This document shows, one piece after another, positions 55,037 to 64,000 of a DNA stretch of 64,000 nt (the first letter of the stretch is position 1; every line of letters starts with the position of its first letter). The stretch comes from Chaetoderma sp. LZ-2023a. Taxonomy: Eukaryota; Mollusca; Caudofoveata; Chaetodermatida; Chaetodermatidae. The translations under genes were made by a program, and so were the position numbers. The DNA lies in NCBI GenBank assembly GCA_034401795.1, contig CM067367.1, forward strand, positions 30,982,337 through 31,046,336, in the 5' to 3' direction. The notes beneath the pieces are model-generated. The model was given only the letters and a program-made list of their open reading frames with translations. It made no database searches and was not told where the DNA came from.

Positions 55037-55599
55037 TATCAATCAATTGTTCATGGCGATAGTCCTTAGCTCAAATATGTTCCTCTTGGTTGTCAACATA
55101 GATCATCTTTATTGGGCCACGTTCACTGACAGTGGCATTGTTTTGTCCATAGTGCATAGCACGTCATTGGACTGATGAGTCACTTGGACTAATAGCTAAT
55201 TCATTCAATGATGGAAACAGTCCGGAGCGTCAGTTTGATAATCTGGCCTATCAAATAGTACATAGTATAAGGATTCAACAGCCACATGGCCGGTCAGCTG
55301 GCATGGACATCTCTAACAGCTCCTTGATAACACTGTGGAATTATGGAATGAATTTGTGTTCCCCTGGAAGTATCAGCTGGAAACAATATTCATCTATTTT
55401 TTTAAATCTCTAACAAGAACGGTGGCCAACAAAAGTCTATGCAGAGGACAGACAGAAAATATAATGGTTGTCGTGAGGAAATGAATAACTTTGACTCAGA
55501 AGTTATCGAAAGTCAGTTTTAAAGTTACACATGGAGTCTGCTAGGCATCTCCTTTTATAGTCACTGAAGTTCCTAAAAAGGCGTAACTCTAAAGGTGAG
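55037..55599. other. Stretch without recognised feature
   Basis: No coding or repeat signal that I can support; it may be the 3' end of the minus-strand LINE that follows. Confidence 0.35.
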
Positions 55600-57930
55600 G
55601 AAACCAATCAGTGTGCAAGAGATGGGGCAGGAAATTGGGTGCGTCGTTTGAGATTATACTGTCCATGACAGACATCGGTCCACAACTGGTGTCTAGCATG
55701 ATAGCACACAATCGCTTCCATCACGCAAACGCCATAGGACAAAATCTTATTTTGTCGACGAGACCTTTACTAGTGTAGATTTGTGAGACACAGTGGAATT
55801 GAATATTCTGTGGTAAACACCTGAACGAATAGGATTTTTGTCCTGCGGCATTGATCTGATGGAAGCGGTTGTGGGCTATGATGCTAAGCACTGGTGCAAT
55901 TTCTGGGTCCAATTCCACACATTCCGGAGTTGTTCTGCAGCTTTCGGGAGAGGGTTATCGAGTGGCTTCTTTTTCACATCTATGACATCCTCTATTATCA
56001 GCGCACCCCATCTCTAGTGGGAGGCATAATGGAGATACTGGTGGGTTTGGACTTGTGGAGTGTTCTCTCACAGATGAGAGAGCTTTGGTAAACACAACAC
56101 CGCAGAGCCAACTCCATATGTTTTGCAATCGGCATATTTGATGTTTGATGGTGTTAAAGGCCTGTGATATGTCGATGCTCATCTTAGGAAAGCCCCGGTG
56201 CTTGGACCTGACCACTGACATGGGCATTCGATGTGCCCATACAATGTCAGTGCAGCTGCATCTTCATCTAAAACAGCTCTGGTAGGCTCCAGTGAAACTG
56301 TTAATCTTTCCTCTGATGCAGTACAGTGTCACAGTGGACAAGATCTTATGGATGCTGTTGAGGAGCACTCTATGCATATAGGTTTGCTGGTGGACTAGGA
56401 GGTTTGTGGGTTTGATCAGAGTAGCTTGGCCAACAGCGTCGAAAGGGAGGTGTTGCATCAAGGCAGAGTTTATTATGTGTGTGATTGGTTTGGAGAAGCT
56501 ATCACCTGTATATTTAAAGTTCATTGACGATGCTGTCAGGTCCATTTCCCAGGGCCTTAATTGCTTTCTCAACCTCAATTGTTTCGATTGATGTTTGTGG
56601 TGGGCTACAATCGACTGCAAATGGGTGTAATTGCTTACCGACTGTATTAGTGAACTAGCATCAACTTTCTCCCTGATCAGTCAGTAAGTTACTGTCAATG
56701 TTATGCATGAAAGGCGACGGTGGTGGACCAGCAACTCTCAGAGCCCAGGCCACCCTAGACATTTTACGACAATCAACTGTGGCTGTGATGTCATCTACCA
56801 AAATGTCTGCTTGTAGGTTGGTGAGGTTTTTCAGTTGTTCACTAATCTGACAAAGTATTGCACTGTGTTCTTGGTGTAGCTTTGTGTGGTCTTTGCTCAT
56901 TGATAGGCGAGGGGCGGTAGTACCGTGTGTTGTTCGGACAGCTTTACAAGGAGTGTGTCTACATCGTAATGTTCAGCTCTGTTGTTATGCGTGGCAACTT
57001 CTATTACATTGGTCGCAAATGTTTCAATGCATTTCAGTACTCTGGATAAAGCATCATTTGGATTTGAGTCTATGACAATAGTTTGTATCTGTTCCTCATG
57101 GCCCCCCTTCTATTTCTATGACAGTTGGGTTGTGGTGTCATTGACGAGCCTCTCTAGATCAAAGCTAAGCTTCCAAGTTGGTTGATATGGTGCGTATGCA
57201 GCAGGCAAATGTGGTCATTTGAAGGCGGTTTGTCATTGGCTTGTGGCCAGACTTACATAGGTGTATGCCTTCATATGAACGTGGGTCCTGAACTAGTGGC
57301 TTTCCACTGATTTTACCCATCACATCAATTGGGTTGAAGAAGCTATTGTGGCATTGGAGCCTGTTTCTGTTCTATGGTCTATGACGTATCCTGTCCATGT
57401 TGTTTGGTTATGGCATAGATGTTTGAAGACAGTGTGGCAAAGAGGCCATGAACACGGATAAACAAGGCCACGCTAGAGCATCTCCATTGCTGTTACGCTT
57501 GCCCATAGCAGTCCTGCATCCTTGTCTGCTTAGATGAGACTTTCTAGCTTACAATTAAGTCTTCACACACAACGAATTGTCATCTGGTTGAAATGGTGAT
57601 GGTAGACCTCAGTTCGGCAAAGAAAGACTTGATCGAGGAAGGATTCTTCTTGTTTTTTCGGCAGGTGGGGCATATGCATAACAATGCAGTGCTTGGTGGT
57701 GGCACCATTTCGCAGTGGCAAATCCAGGTCAATGAATACAACATGATCACTGCCGCATCCGAAAGTTAAGATGTGATCCAAGAGCCCCAATTACAAAGAC
57801 CAGGGCATGGCGCAGTCTGTTTCTGCTGTGAGGATCAGATTGTGAGGGTGGTCATCTGTAAATAAGTGGATACCTTTGCTTCTTGGATTCATGCAGTGTC
57901 AATGTTTTAAAGTGTTCACAGTCTGATCCT
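55600..57930 (-). mobile_element. Decayed LINE, minus strand
   Basis: The minus strand shows FIDLDLPLRNGATTKHCIVM near 57700 (possible endonuclease end), NFKYTGDSFSKPITHIIN near 56520, SIHKILSTVTLYCIRGKIN and FTGAYQSCFR near 56280, and SIDISQAFNTIKHQ (RT motif A) near 56170. Many stops and frame changes; older than the plus-strand LINE and of a different subgroup. Confidence 0.75.
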
Positions 57931-58174
57931 AATGTTTTTCACTGAGATGCAGTAGTCAGTCAACATACCTTACATGTTGCTACTGAAAACTCGTAGGGAG
58001 ATTATGATGAATGGCGATGTTGAATGTAGTTTCTTGGAAGAATTGCCTCAGAATGTGGTTGTCATCTCACAAAACGTATGACATTAATTTCCCAATTAAG
58101 TTGGTTTTCCAAATAATTTGGTACTTGCGTAGTGTGTGACCAGAAACGCTGTTGCTATCGCTCATAAGGTAATA
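57931..58174. other. Stretch without recognised feature
   Basis: Nothing recognised. Confidence 0.35.
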
Positions 58175-58595
58175 GATGAATCAAATCTGCCACTCAAACA
58201 TATGACAGCATAACCAATTAAATCACATGTAGGCTGATCTTACAATCAAAATGCGTAAAAAATGCTGTATCAAGGTACGTGGTGAGTGTACGAATTGTAT
58301 GTCTTTAATATTTAATAAACATTCTAGCTGTTGAATATTTTCAAAGTAATTCGACTGGTCGCTGTTGCTGCCATAGACAGAAACCACTGTTACTGTCATA
58401 GGCAGCAGCATCACCCAATAAAAATATTGAATAAGTTATCTGTAGGCTATAGTTACGTTGCTGTTCCTGGAATTCTGCGAATTCACGGTTCTATCGATCC
58501 CAACACTGGAAAAAGAATGGGTGGAACTTAGATAGAAATGGGCGTAGCATAGCTAGACATGGGCGAGTCATAGCTAGAAATGGATCCGTCTATTG
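58175..58595 (-). repeat. Central-palindrome repeat, reverse orientation
   Basis: 'gtacgaattgtatgtcttta', 'tgttgaatattttcaaagta', 'cgatcccaacactgg', 'gggtggaacttagatagaaa' and 'gggcgtagcatagctagaca'. The palindrome is altered. Confidence 0.8.
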
Positions 58596-58611
58596 TTTTG
58601 TCATGTACCTG

Positions 58612-58890
58612 TATAAGTTTCTTCCTTCTTTATAAGAGAGCCGCCAAGACAGCTATACTGCTCAGTGAGATCCAATCTGGGATTTATGGCACAGACACCA
58701 CACAAGACGGACCGACGGTTTTCGACCCCACTGCCAAAATACGTGTCAGGTGAATGACGCATGGACGAGACAAATATTATACACCTTGATCGCATACCTG
58801 AATGCGGGATCGTCGGGATCAAACCCGGTACTTTGGATTGGAATTCCAAGCACAGCACAGCCGTTTAACCCACTAAGCCATTCATTGATA
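58612..58890 (-). mobile_element. tRNA-derived SINE
   Basis: The minus strand has an A box TGGCTTAGTGGG (58869-58880) and a B box like GGGTTTGATCCCG (58814-58826) at tRNA spacing, followed by a ~190-bp unrelated body ending in a GAAGGAAGAAA-type tail near 58615. This is the plan of a pol III SINE. Confidence 0.8.
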
Positions 58891-59269
58891 TTCTGAAAGG
58901 CCACACACGTTCAGACCGTTGCGGGATGTTCAGATGACTCAATTAATTAAGCTGATCACTCTTGTTGTGCAGTATGTGGTATGATATGGCATGGTAGACA
59001 CGCTTGCCCATTTTTATATATAGCAATGCAAAGTTTGCTAACCGTTTGCCTTTGATCCATATAGGCTAGTTCGTAATTTCCCTAAACCCGTTAATAGTAT
59101 TATTCGACGCATTAAAAATTATATTGCTTCGAAATAACTTAATCCCCATTATTTATTTAGAGTGCAATTGTTCAGTCTATATGAAAAAACTGTGTAAAGA
59201 ATTTATTTGTTGCGACTAATGTAACATTAGAAATTTGATTTTGACAACTAGGTCGCCTTGTAGCAATTA
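58891..59269. other. Stretch without recognised feature
   Basis: AT-rich, nothing recognised. Confidence 0.35.
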
Positions 59270-59525
59270 CTGCGAGCCGACCATCTACCGCTGTCAATGG
59301 TCCCCACAGATTTCGTCCTGAGCGTATATTAGTTCGTAATTTTATATGATAGACCGTAATAAACCTAGTGTTATATGTTTCAGTTGAGAGCGATCATTCC
59401 TCTACACGTAGGCATAGAAAATTAAGCAATGCAATTAATAATATGAATTTAAGCGTCGCCTATCCAACCCGGGTGTCACCATTGGTTTCACACCTTGTGT
59501 ATATTATATATAGAATTTGGATGGG
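59270..59525 (+). repeat. Dispersed repeat, inverted copy of 49530-49760
   Basis: 'gctgtcaatggtccccacag', 'ttcctctacacgtaggcata', 'gtttcacaccttgtgtatat'. Confidence 0.78.
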
Positions 59526-59694
59526 AGACTCGTGCCTCTAATTCAATTTGGCAGCTTAAAGAAATATGCGTGGTCAAGTCATGACGTACTGGGATTTATT
59601 TCGTTTCATTGCATCTGGGTGCGCAGTTTAGGCCTCTAGGAGCATGTCGTTTTAGCAGTTTTATTTTCGGGCATTCAGCTGTGGATATGCATCT
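59526..59694. other. Short unassigned stretch
   Basis: Nothing recognised. Confidence 0.35.
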
Positions 59695-60061
59695 GTAAGA
59701 TGACGTCACAATCATGACGCCATGAATGCCTCGATATAGTCAGTCTTAAACGATTAATAGTCTGACACGTACGAATTCACCTTTCCAAAGTATCCATTCA
59801 TCATCTGACCTAGTATGACGTCATAATCAGTTCCGCGCGTGTGTGATGACGTCACAATCATTACGTCACAAAGGGTTCCATATAGACAGTCATCAAATCT
59901 CAGAGTCTGACACATTGTATAAATTGTATGTCTTTGTAATTCTTTGCTATTTAATAGACATGCTGTTGGATGATTTGAGGCTGGTTTGACTGGGCGCTGT
60001 TGCTGCCTTAGGCAGCACCGGCGCCCAGTCAACTTAGCCTCAAGATACCCAACAGCTCATC
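59695..60061 (-). repeat. Central-palindrome repeat interrupted by hAT element
   Basis: 'aagatgacgtcacaatcatg', 'ttgtataaattgtatgtctt', 'gactgggcgctgttgctgcc' and its mirror to 'caacagctcatc'. It resumes at about 61443 with 'tgtatagctttctggaaatc'. Confidence 0.82.
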
Positions 60062-61442
60062 CAGGGGCGTAGCTAAGGGGGTGTTTTGGGTGTTAGAACA
60101 CCCCCCATGGGCCTGGCAAAAAATTTTAAAATCTAAGTCTAAGTCACAATAAAATCAGCCTATGTGCGCAAGTGAGATCACTGCATATAGAAACAGTAAG
60201 AAACACGGCCAGTCAGGCTAGACAATTGTCTACCAGCGGCCACGCTCATATCGCCGTAGTCACGTGCCTTGTAGCATTGATGCTGTCTCCGCATTGGCTG
60301 ACCTACAAGCGCTGTCAGAAAGCAATGCGTGTTTCGTATTATCGTATGTATCAGTGTAACTGTTTAAAATGCGTGATAAAAAACGGCAGAAGACAACAAT
60401 TTATTCGTTTTTTAAACCTTCTCGTGACGCTGGTTGTACCTCCGTAATAAACAATGATATCAGAGCCAGTACGTCTAACAATTTACTGCCACAGCATATG
60501 AATACGGAAACTGTATTAGAGACTCCAGTCACTGTACAATGTGCTGCTGAAATGCCAACGGAACAACCTGCTAACGACATTGGCCTCTTCTGTGGAGATG
60601 ACTCAGATGAATCTAGGAAAGTGAGTTTCTAAGAGTATTTGTACAATAATGACAGTGACATAAATGCATGAATTTTAATTAGCCGCGATCGTCGAGCGGC
60701 TCCATAGGGCCTACGACTATAGGAGCCTTTAATTGTTAGTCCGTTACCTAATTCCACCCTCAAAATGTATTGTTTTTTAAATTGAAATATAAAGGATCAA
60801 TGAGTTATCCATTATTAAACTGTATAAAGTTTTGCTTGAATAAATAAATGACTTTTCGCTCGAGTCAGGTGGATTAACGTTGCTTTATGTGTTATATTTA
60901 TGCCGAAGTTTTGAAACCTTTAAGCATTTGACTTTTGAATTGTATACCAGTATTGCAGTTTAGCTAGGCCTGTATAGCTTTGGCAAGCATTCTTTTGTCT
61001 ATGGCGCCTTAGATATACACTTTACAAATTATCAAATACAAACTGAAACGTTTAACGTGTTGAGCGAACGGAATTAGTAGATCTTTTCAGGGTATGATGC
61101 ATCGCAATGGAATGTTTTGTAGAAAGATATATTTGACCAGATTGATAGTCCAAGATTCTATCAACCTGAATGCAAAAAATTACTCCCAATACATCAAATT
61201 TATGAAAAGAATTCTGGAAATACTCATTTCAATACACTTGTATAGCAAATTACCAAACTGGGGTACATTTTCTCCAAAAAGTATGTAATATCTCGGTAGA
61301 ATCCAAGTTTGTATTATCATTAAAATTGCTGGAAATGACGTCTCAGAGCATCTACTTTTCATAATTTTCTGGGGGAGGACCCCCAGACCCCCCACTTTAG
61401 GGTCGTAACACCCCCCATGAATAGCCTGTAGCTACGCGCCTG
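60062..61442 (+). mobile_element. hAT-family DNA transposon, internally deleted
   Basis: Ends caggggcgtagcta and (mirrored) caggcgcgtagcta are flanked by an 8-bp duplication AGCTCATC on both sides, the hAT hallmark. Secondary inverted similarity (acaccccccatg) lies just inside each end. Only a first coding exon and a piece of a second survive, so it is non-autonomous. Confidence 0.88.
60369..60632 (+). pseudogene. hAT transposase N-terminal exon remnant
   Basis: MRDKKRQKTTIYSFFKPSRD is the typical start of TTF/ZMYM1-like hAT transposases, followed by an acidic linker ending DDSDESRK. GTGAGT at about 60619 is a probable splice donor. A matching acceptor (cttttcag) at 61090 precedes a short in-frame piece. 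The zinc-finger, catalytic and dimerisation parts are missing. Confidence 0.78.
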
Positions 61443-61629
61443 AGCTCATCTGTATAGCTTTCTGGAAATCGATAATCAGGCATAATCTATTGTATAGTGT
61501 ACGTATTTCGACTTTAGGGATAATCAATGCATTTATTAATTTATTGTTTACAAACGTATATAATAGCTGACCGTCATTGTAGGTTTATACTCTGTACACT
61601 CAAGGGCCTATGGCCTAATGTGGAGTCAA
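61443..61629 (-). repeat. End of the central-palindrome repeat after hAT, and short flank
   Basis: 'tgtatagctttctggaaatc' continues the repeat at 59695-60061. The rest is unassigned. Confidence 0.55.
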
Positions 61630-61725
61630 TAAATCAAATCATATACATGTAGTAGGGGGATATGCGGTAGTGATATGGACGGACGAAAATTCAAAGGCCT
61701 GTGGTGTAGGCCTACTAAGTGTACA
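61630..61725 (+). repeat. Dispersed repeat fragment, inverted copy of 49440-49525
   Basis: 'agtagggggatatgcggtag' and 'acgaaaattcaaaggcctgt' match the earlier copy in reverse. Confidence 0.78.
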
Positions 61726-62264
61726 GTACGTACCTTTGATTATAGAAAATTTTACTTCCTCGTTGACTGGGTTTATTTCAGAGCTCTTGTTGACATTTTA
61801 TCCACCGCCTGTCTTTTGAGCGCGTCACTAAGCTCGCTCCGTTATATAACTTCGCTATTTTATATACAGACATGTCTATTATATCAATAATTATCGGTCG
61901 AATTGTGGCACGTTCTATATCTATATTGACTACTTATATAAATTGTAGGCCAAACTAGTTGGTAGCTACGGAGATCGTGCCGGATGCTATTTAATCATAT
62001 TACACGGTATAACCAGGCTTTTCATGACTATTTTTTGGAAACGAGTTGTCTGCAAATTGTTGCTGCTCTCGATAACACTAACTTTAAGTCAAATTGCTTT
62101 CAAAGTATTAGTTAGTATAGAGCACATTTCTTATTTAGCTACTGAATGAGACGCGTTGTGACCTATATCTAGTCTCGAGTCTCTGCCAAATAAATGAATG
62201 CGTAATATTAGTCGAGTTCTCTGGCTCCGCCCTATGCCATATCTGATATGCCGACCGACATGCC
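61726..62264. other. Stretch without recognised feature
   Basis: No gene; a weak palindrome remnant (actttaagtcaaattgcttt) lies near 62090. Confidence 0.35.
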
Positions 62265-62400
62265 TGATACACAGGCCAAGAGAGTAGTATTTTTGAATAT
62301 TTATCACTGGAATGACTGGCTCGGTAACCGAGCCAGTCATTCCAGTGATAAATTTCAAAAATACTCTTCTCTTGACTTTCAAATGGAAACTGGCTAACCA
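62265..62400. mobile_element. MITE, GGCTCG family, near-perfect foldback
   Basis: 'gccaagagagtagtattttt', core gactggctcggtaaccgagc, mirror and 'atactcttctcttgac'. One of the best-preserved copies. Confidence 0.88.
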
Positions 62401-62579
62401 AAAACTTGTATTTTCTTTAACGTTACCCTTTTGATGGCCAAGCCAGCCAAAATTTCAGTGGTATATATTTAAAAATAGTCTTCTAAAATTAAAATTACTT
62501 GAAAAAATGTTGAGCATTAAAACGATTAGCTCATATAAGTAGTATTTTGAGCGCGGTTGACACAAATGAAGTTAAGTCA
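62401..62579. other. Degraded repeat sequence
   Basis: 'ggccaagccagccaaaattt' and 'aatagtcttctaaaat' suggest a decayed GGCTCG MITE. Confidence 0.4.
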
Positions 62580-63045
62580 GTACAACGGGCGCATTTGCAA
62601 ATGACCGCCAAATTTCTAAGGTCCCAAAAAGTGGCACGTAAACCTTGTATGTGTTAATTTTGAGGTCCCTGCATAATTTCAGGCTACACGCATAGATGCC
62701 ACGCCTATAGTACCGCTCATAAATATAGTAAAATATTTGCAAAAGAAAATGATTTTGAACATTGTTGAATATTTTGAACATAATTGGATTGGAAGGTACT
62801 GTAGTATCTTTTCATTTTGTGTTTGAAACACATTAAGTTATTTCTGAGCTGTACTGTATAAAATTGATGTGGGCAAATCCCACGGTCCTTTGACCTCAGG
62901 GACACCCCCCCCCCCCCCAGTAGCATTACTGTTGAAAGTAGACCCTAGCTGTTTCGTGACCATAACGACAGTTCCGAGGGCCCGATAAGAATTTTAGAAT
63001 TTTTTCAAAGGGCCCGCTGAGTCATTGGTTCGCCCTGCGACTATC
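62580..63045 (+). repeat. Dispersed repeat with TTGGATTGGAAGG palindrome (copy 2)
   Basis: Same order as 48859-49435; the palindrome mirror is lost. A poly-C run lies at about 62906-62919. Confidence 0.72.
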
Positions 63046-63719
63046 TCTCGGGATTTATCAGAAAAATGCGGATTTTTACCAAGCCTCCGGATTTCCGGAT
63101 TTTTTTTGTTGAATTAGCAATATTCGTGAAATAGTTAAATATGTTACCTGTTTTCTTTTTACGTAATGCAATTTCGATTCTGTTCAAGTCGATCCAAATA
63201 GTCTGAATGGCCATATGATTTATTTACATATAATTAAAATAATATTAACTGACAAGTTAGGCCTATAGATTATATGGACGATTTGTATGCATTTCTTCAT
63301 GCTCACATATGCAAACATTGGAAAAGACAAATCGCACACTTGCGCACTAGGTCCAAAAAGGGCAAACAGCGCGTTCTCGCGCTCTTTCAAACTCAGTCTT
63401 CGAACAAAAAATCGTGGCGAGCTGGTCGCCCGGTGAGCGCGCGCATCATTGTTCACGTGGTCAGATGATGGCCTCTGGGTGAGGGTGGGGTGGAGTGGAT
63501 TTACCATAGGCCAATTTGGAATATATGTGGGAATGTACAATATATGGCGATCAAGGACAACTATGGCTAAAAATAAGGACCTATATGTATCAGGGAATAA
63601 CTACGGTCTAAATAAATAGAATTATACAGGTCACGCATTCACTGATTCAGTTTAAAGTCATTGAGACTAATCCACTGAATCAATCATAGTCTTAACTCTC
63701 TGATTGATGCAAACCATCG
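63046..63719. other. Stretch without recognised feature
   Basis: Frames at 63220-63540 and 63274-63468 show no known domain and overlap on opposite strands. Nothing supported. Confidence 0.35.
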
Positions 63720-63865
63720 AACAATTGCAATGGGCAATAACTATGGACCTGCCGGATATTTTGAAAACAAGTTGACTGAAAGTTGTTGGTGGCTTGGCCA
63801 CCAACAACTTTCAGTCAAATTATTTTCGAAACATTCAGCATATCCAGAGTTAAACCATATGGAAA
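63720..63865 (+). repeat. Palindromic repeat, TTGTTG subfamily (copy 3)
   Basis: 'tgaaaacaagttgactgaaa' and 'gttgttggtggcttggccac' with mirror 'caacaactttcagtcaaatt'. Related to 30480-30680 and 33125-33320. Confidence 0.85.
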
Positions 63866-63939
63866 ATGTAGTCTGCAGAAATTCAACAGGCACACACTTA
63901 AGGACGAGTGATTAACCAAATCAAGAGAGGGGTGGAAAT

Positions 63940-64000
63940 TAACACAATTGAGGGAACCATTCCTAGCTATGCCCCGCCCATTTTTTTTAGCAATGCTCCG
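63940..64000 (+). repeat. Central-palindrome repeat head, cut by window end
   Basis: 'accattcctagctatgcccc' and 'gcccattttttttagcaatg' match the head of the family. Confidence 0.65.

Noticed and set aside
54756-55175. 139-residue frame with long Asp and His runs
   Set aside because: Simple-sequence (GAT)n/(ATC)n and (CT)n; no gene evidence.
63220-63540. Genes on either strand in this stretch
   Set aside because: Overlapping frames on both strands without recognisable domains or gene signals.

Overview
The window looks like a piece of an AT-rich metazoan genome, most likely a mollusc. The reasons are an invertebrate-type Toll-like receptor in a single open frame, abundant small palindromic repeats, GTC/GAC-rich repeat cassettes that I associate with mollusc genomes, and DIRS, Polinton, LINE, Tc1 and hAT elements packed together. 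The phylum is an inference; no species can be named. Only one confident host gene is visible: a TLR-like receptor on the minus strand (14564-17257). Almost everything else is transposable elements, many nested in one another.

Layout. (1) 1-8548: two DIRS-family tyrosine-recombinase retrotransposons. A younger, whole-looking copy (about 173-7219) sits inside the recombinase gene of an older copy whose 3' part fills 1-172 and 7220-8548. (2) 8550-14550: small repeats, namely a MITE family with a GGCTCG palindrome and a second family with a central palindrome. (3) 14564-17257: the TLR gene. (4) 18041-20962: a decayed 2.9-kb element with inverted ends, inserted in a central-palindrome repeat. (5) 21425-45501: a Polinton/Maverick fossil with AG...CT ends and a perfect 6-bp target duplication (ATCTAC). 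It carries ATPase, integrase, capsid, protease and DNA polymerase remnants. It is itself invaded by an intact-looking Tc1-like transposon (30972-32628), an unidentified 2.1-kb block with a heat-shock-type promoter (about 33970-36105), and a 7-kb DNA transposon (38286-45285) inside its right terminal repeat. (6) 45502-64000: small repeats, two plus-strand LINEs, one decayed minus-strand LINE, a tRNA-derived SINE, and a deleted hAT element with an 8-bp target duplication.

The most noteworthy system is the 7-kb transposon at 38286-45285. It has about 22-bp imperfect inverted ends (GRGAC...), a 4-bp AGAT duplication, and a 14-bp motif (GTAACAGTATTGAC and complement) repeated about a dozen times near both ends. 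It encodes one large protein with a DDE-like core, an in-frame 33-bp minisatellite and a C-terminal Tudor-like module. I cannot assign it to a named superfamily with certainty; a Sola-like affiliation is a guess from the 4-bp duplication.

The order of events can be read from the nesting: the central-palindrome repeats came first, the Polinton, hAT and 2.9-kb elements landed in them, and the Tc1 and 7-kb elements then landed in the Polinton.
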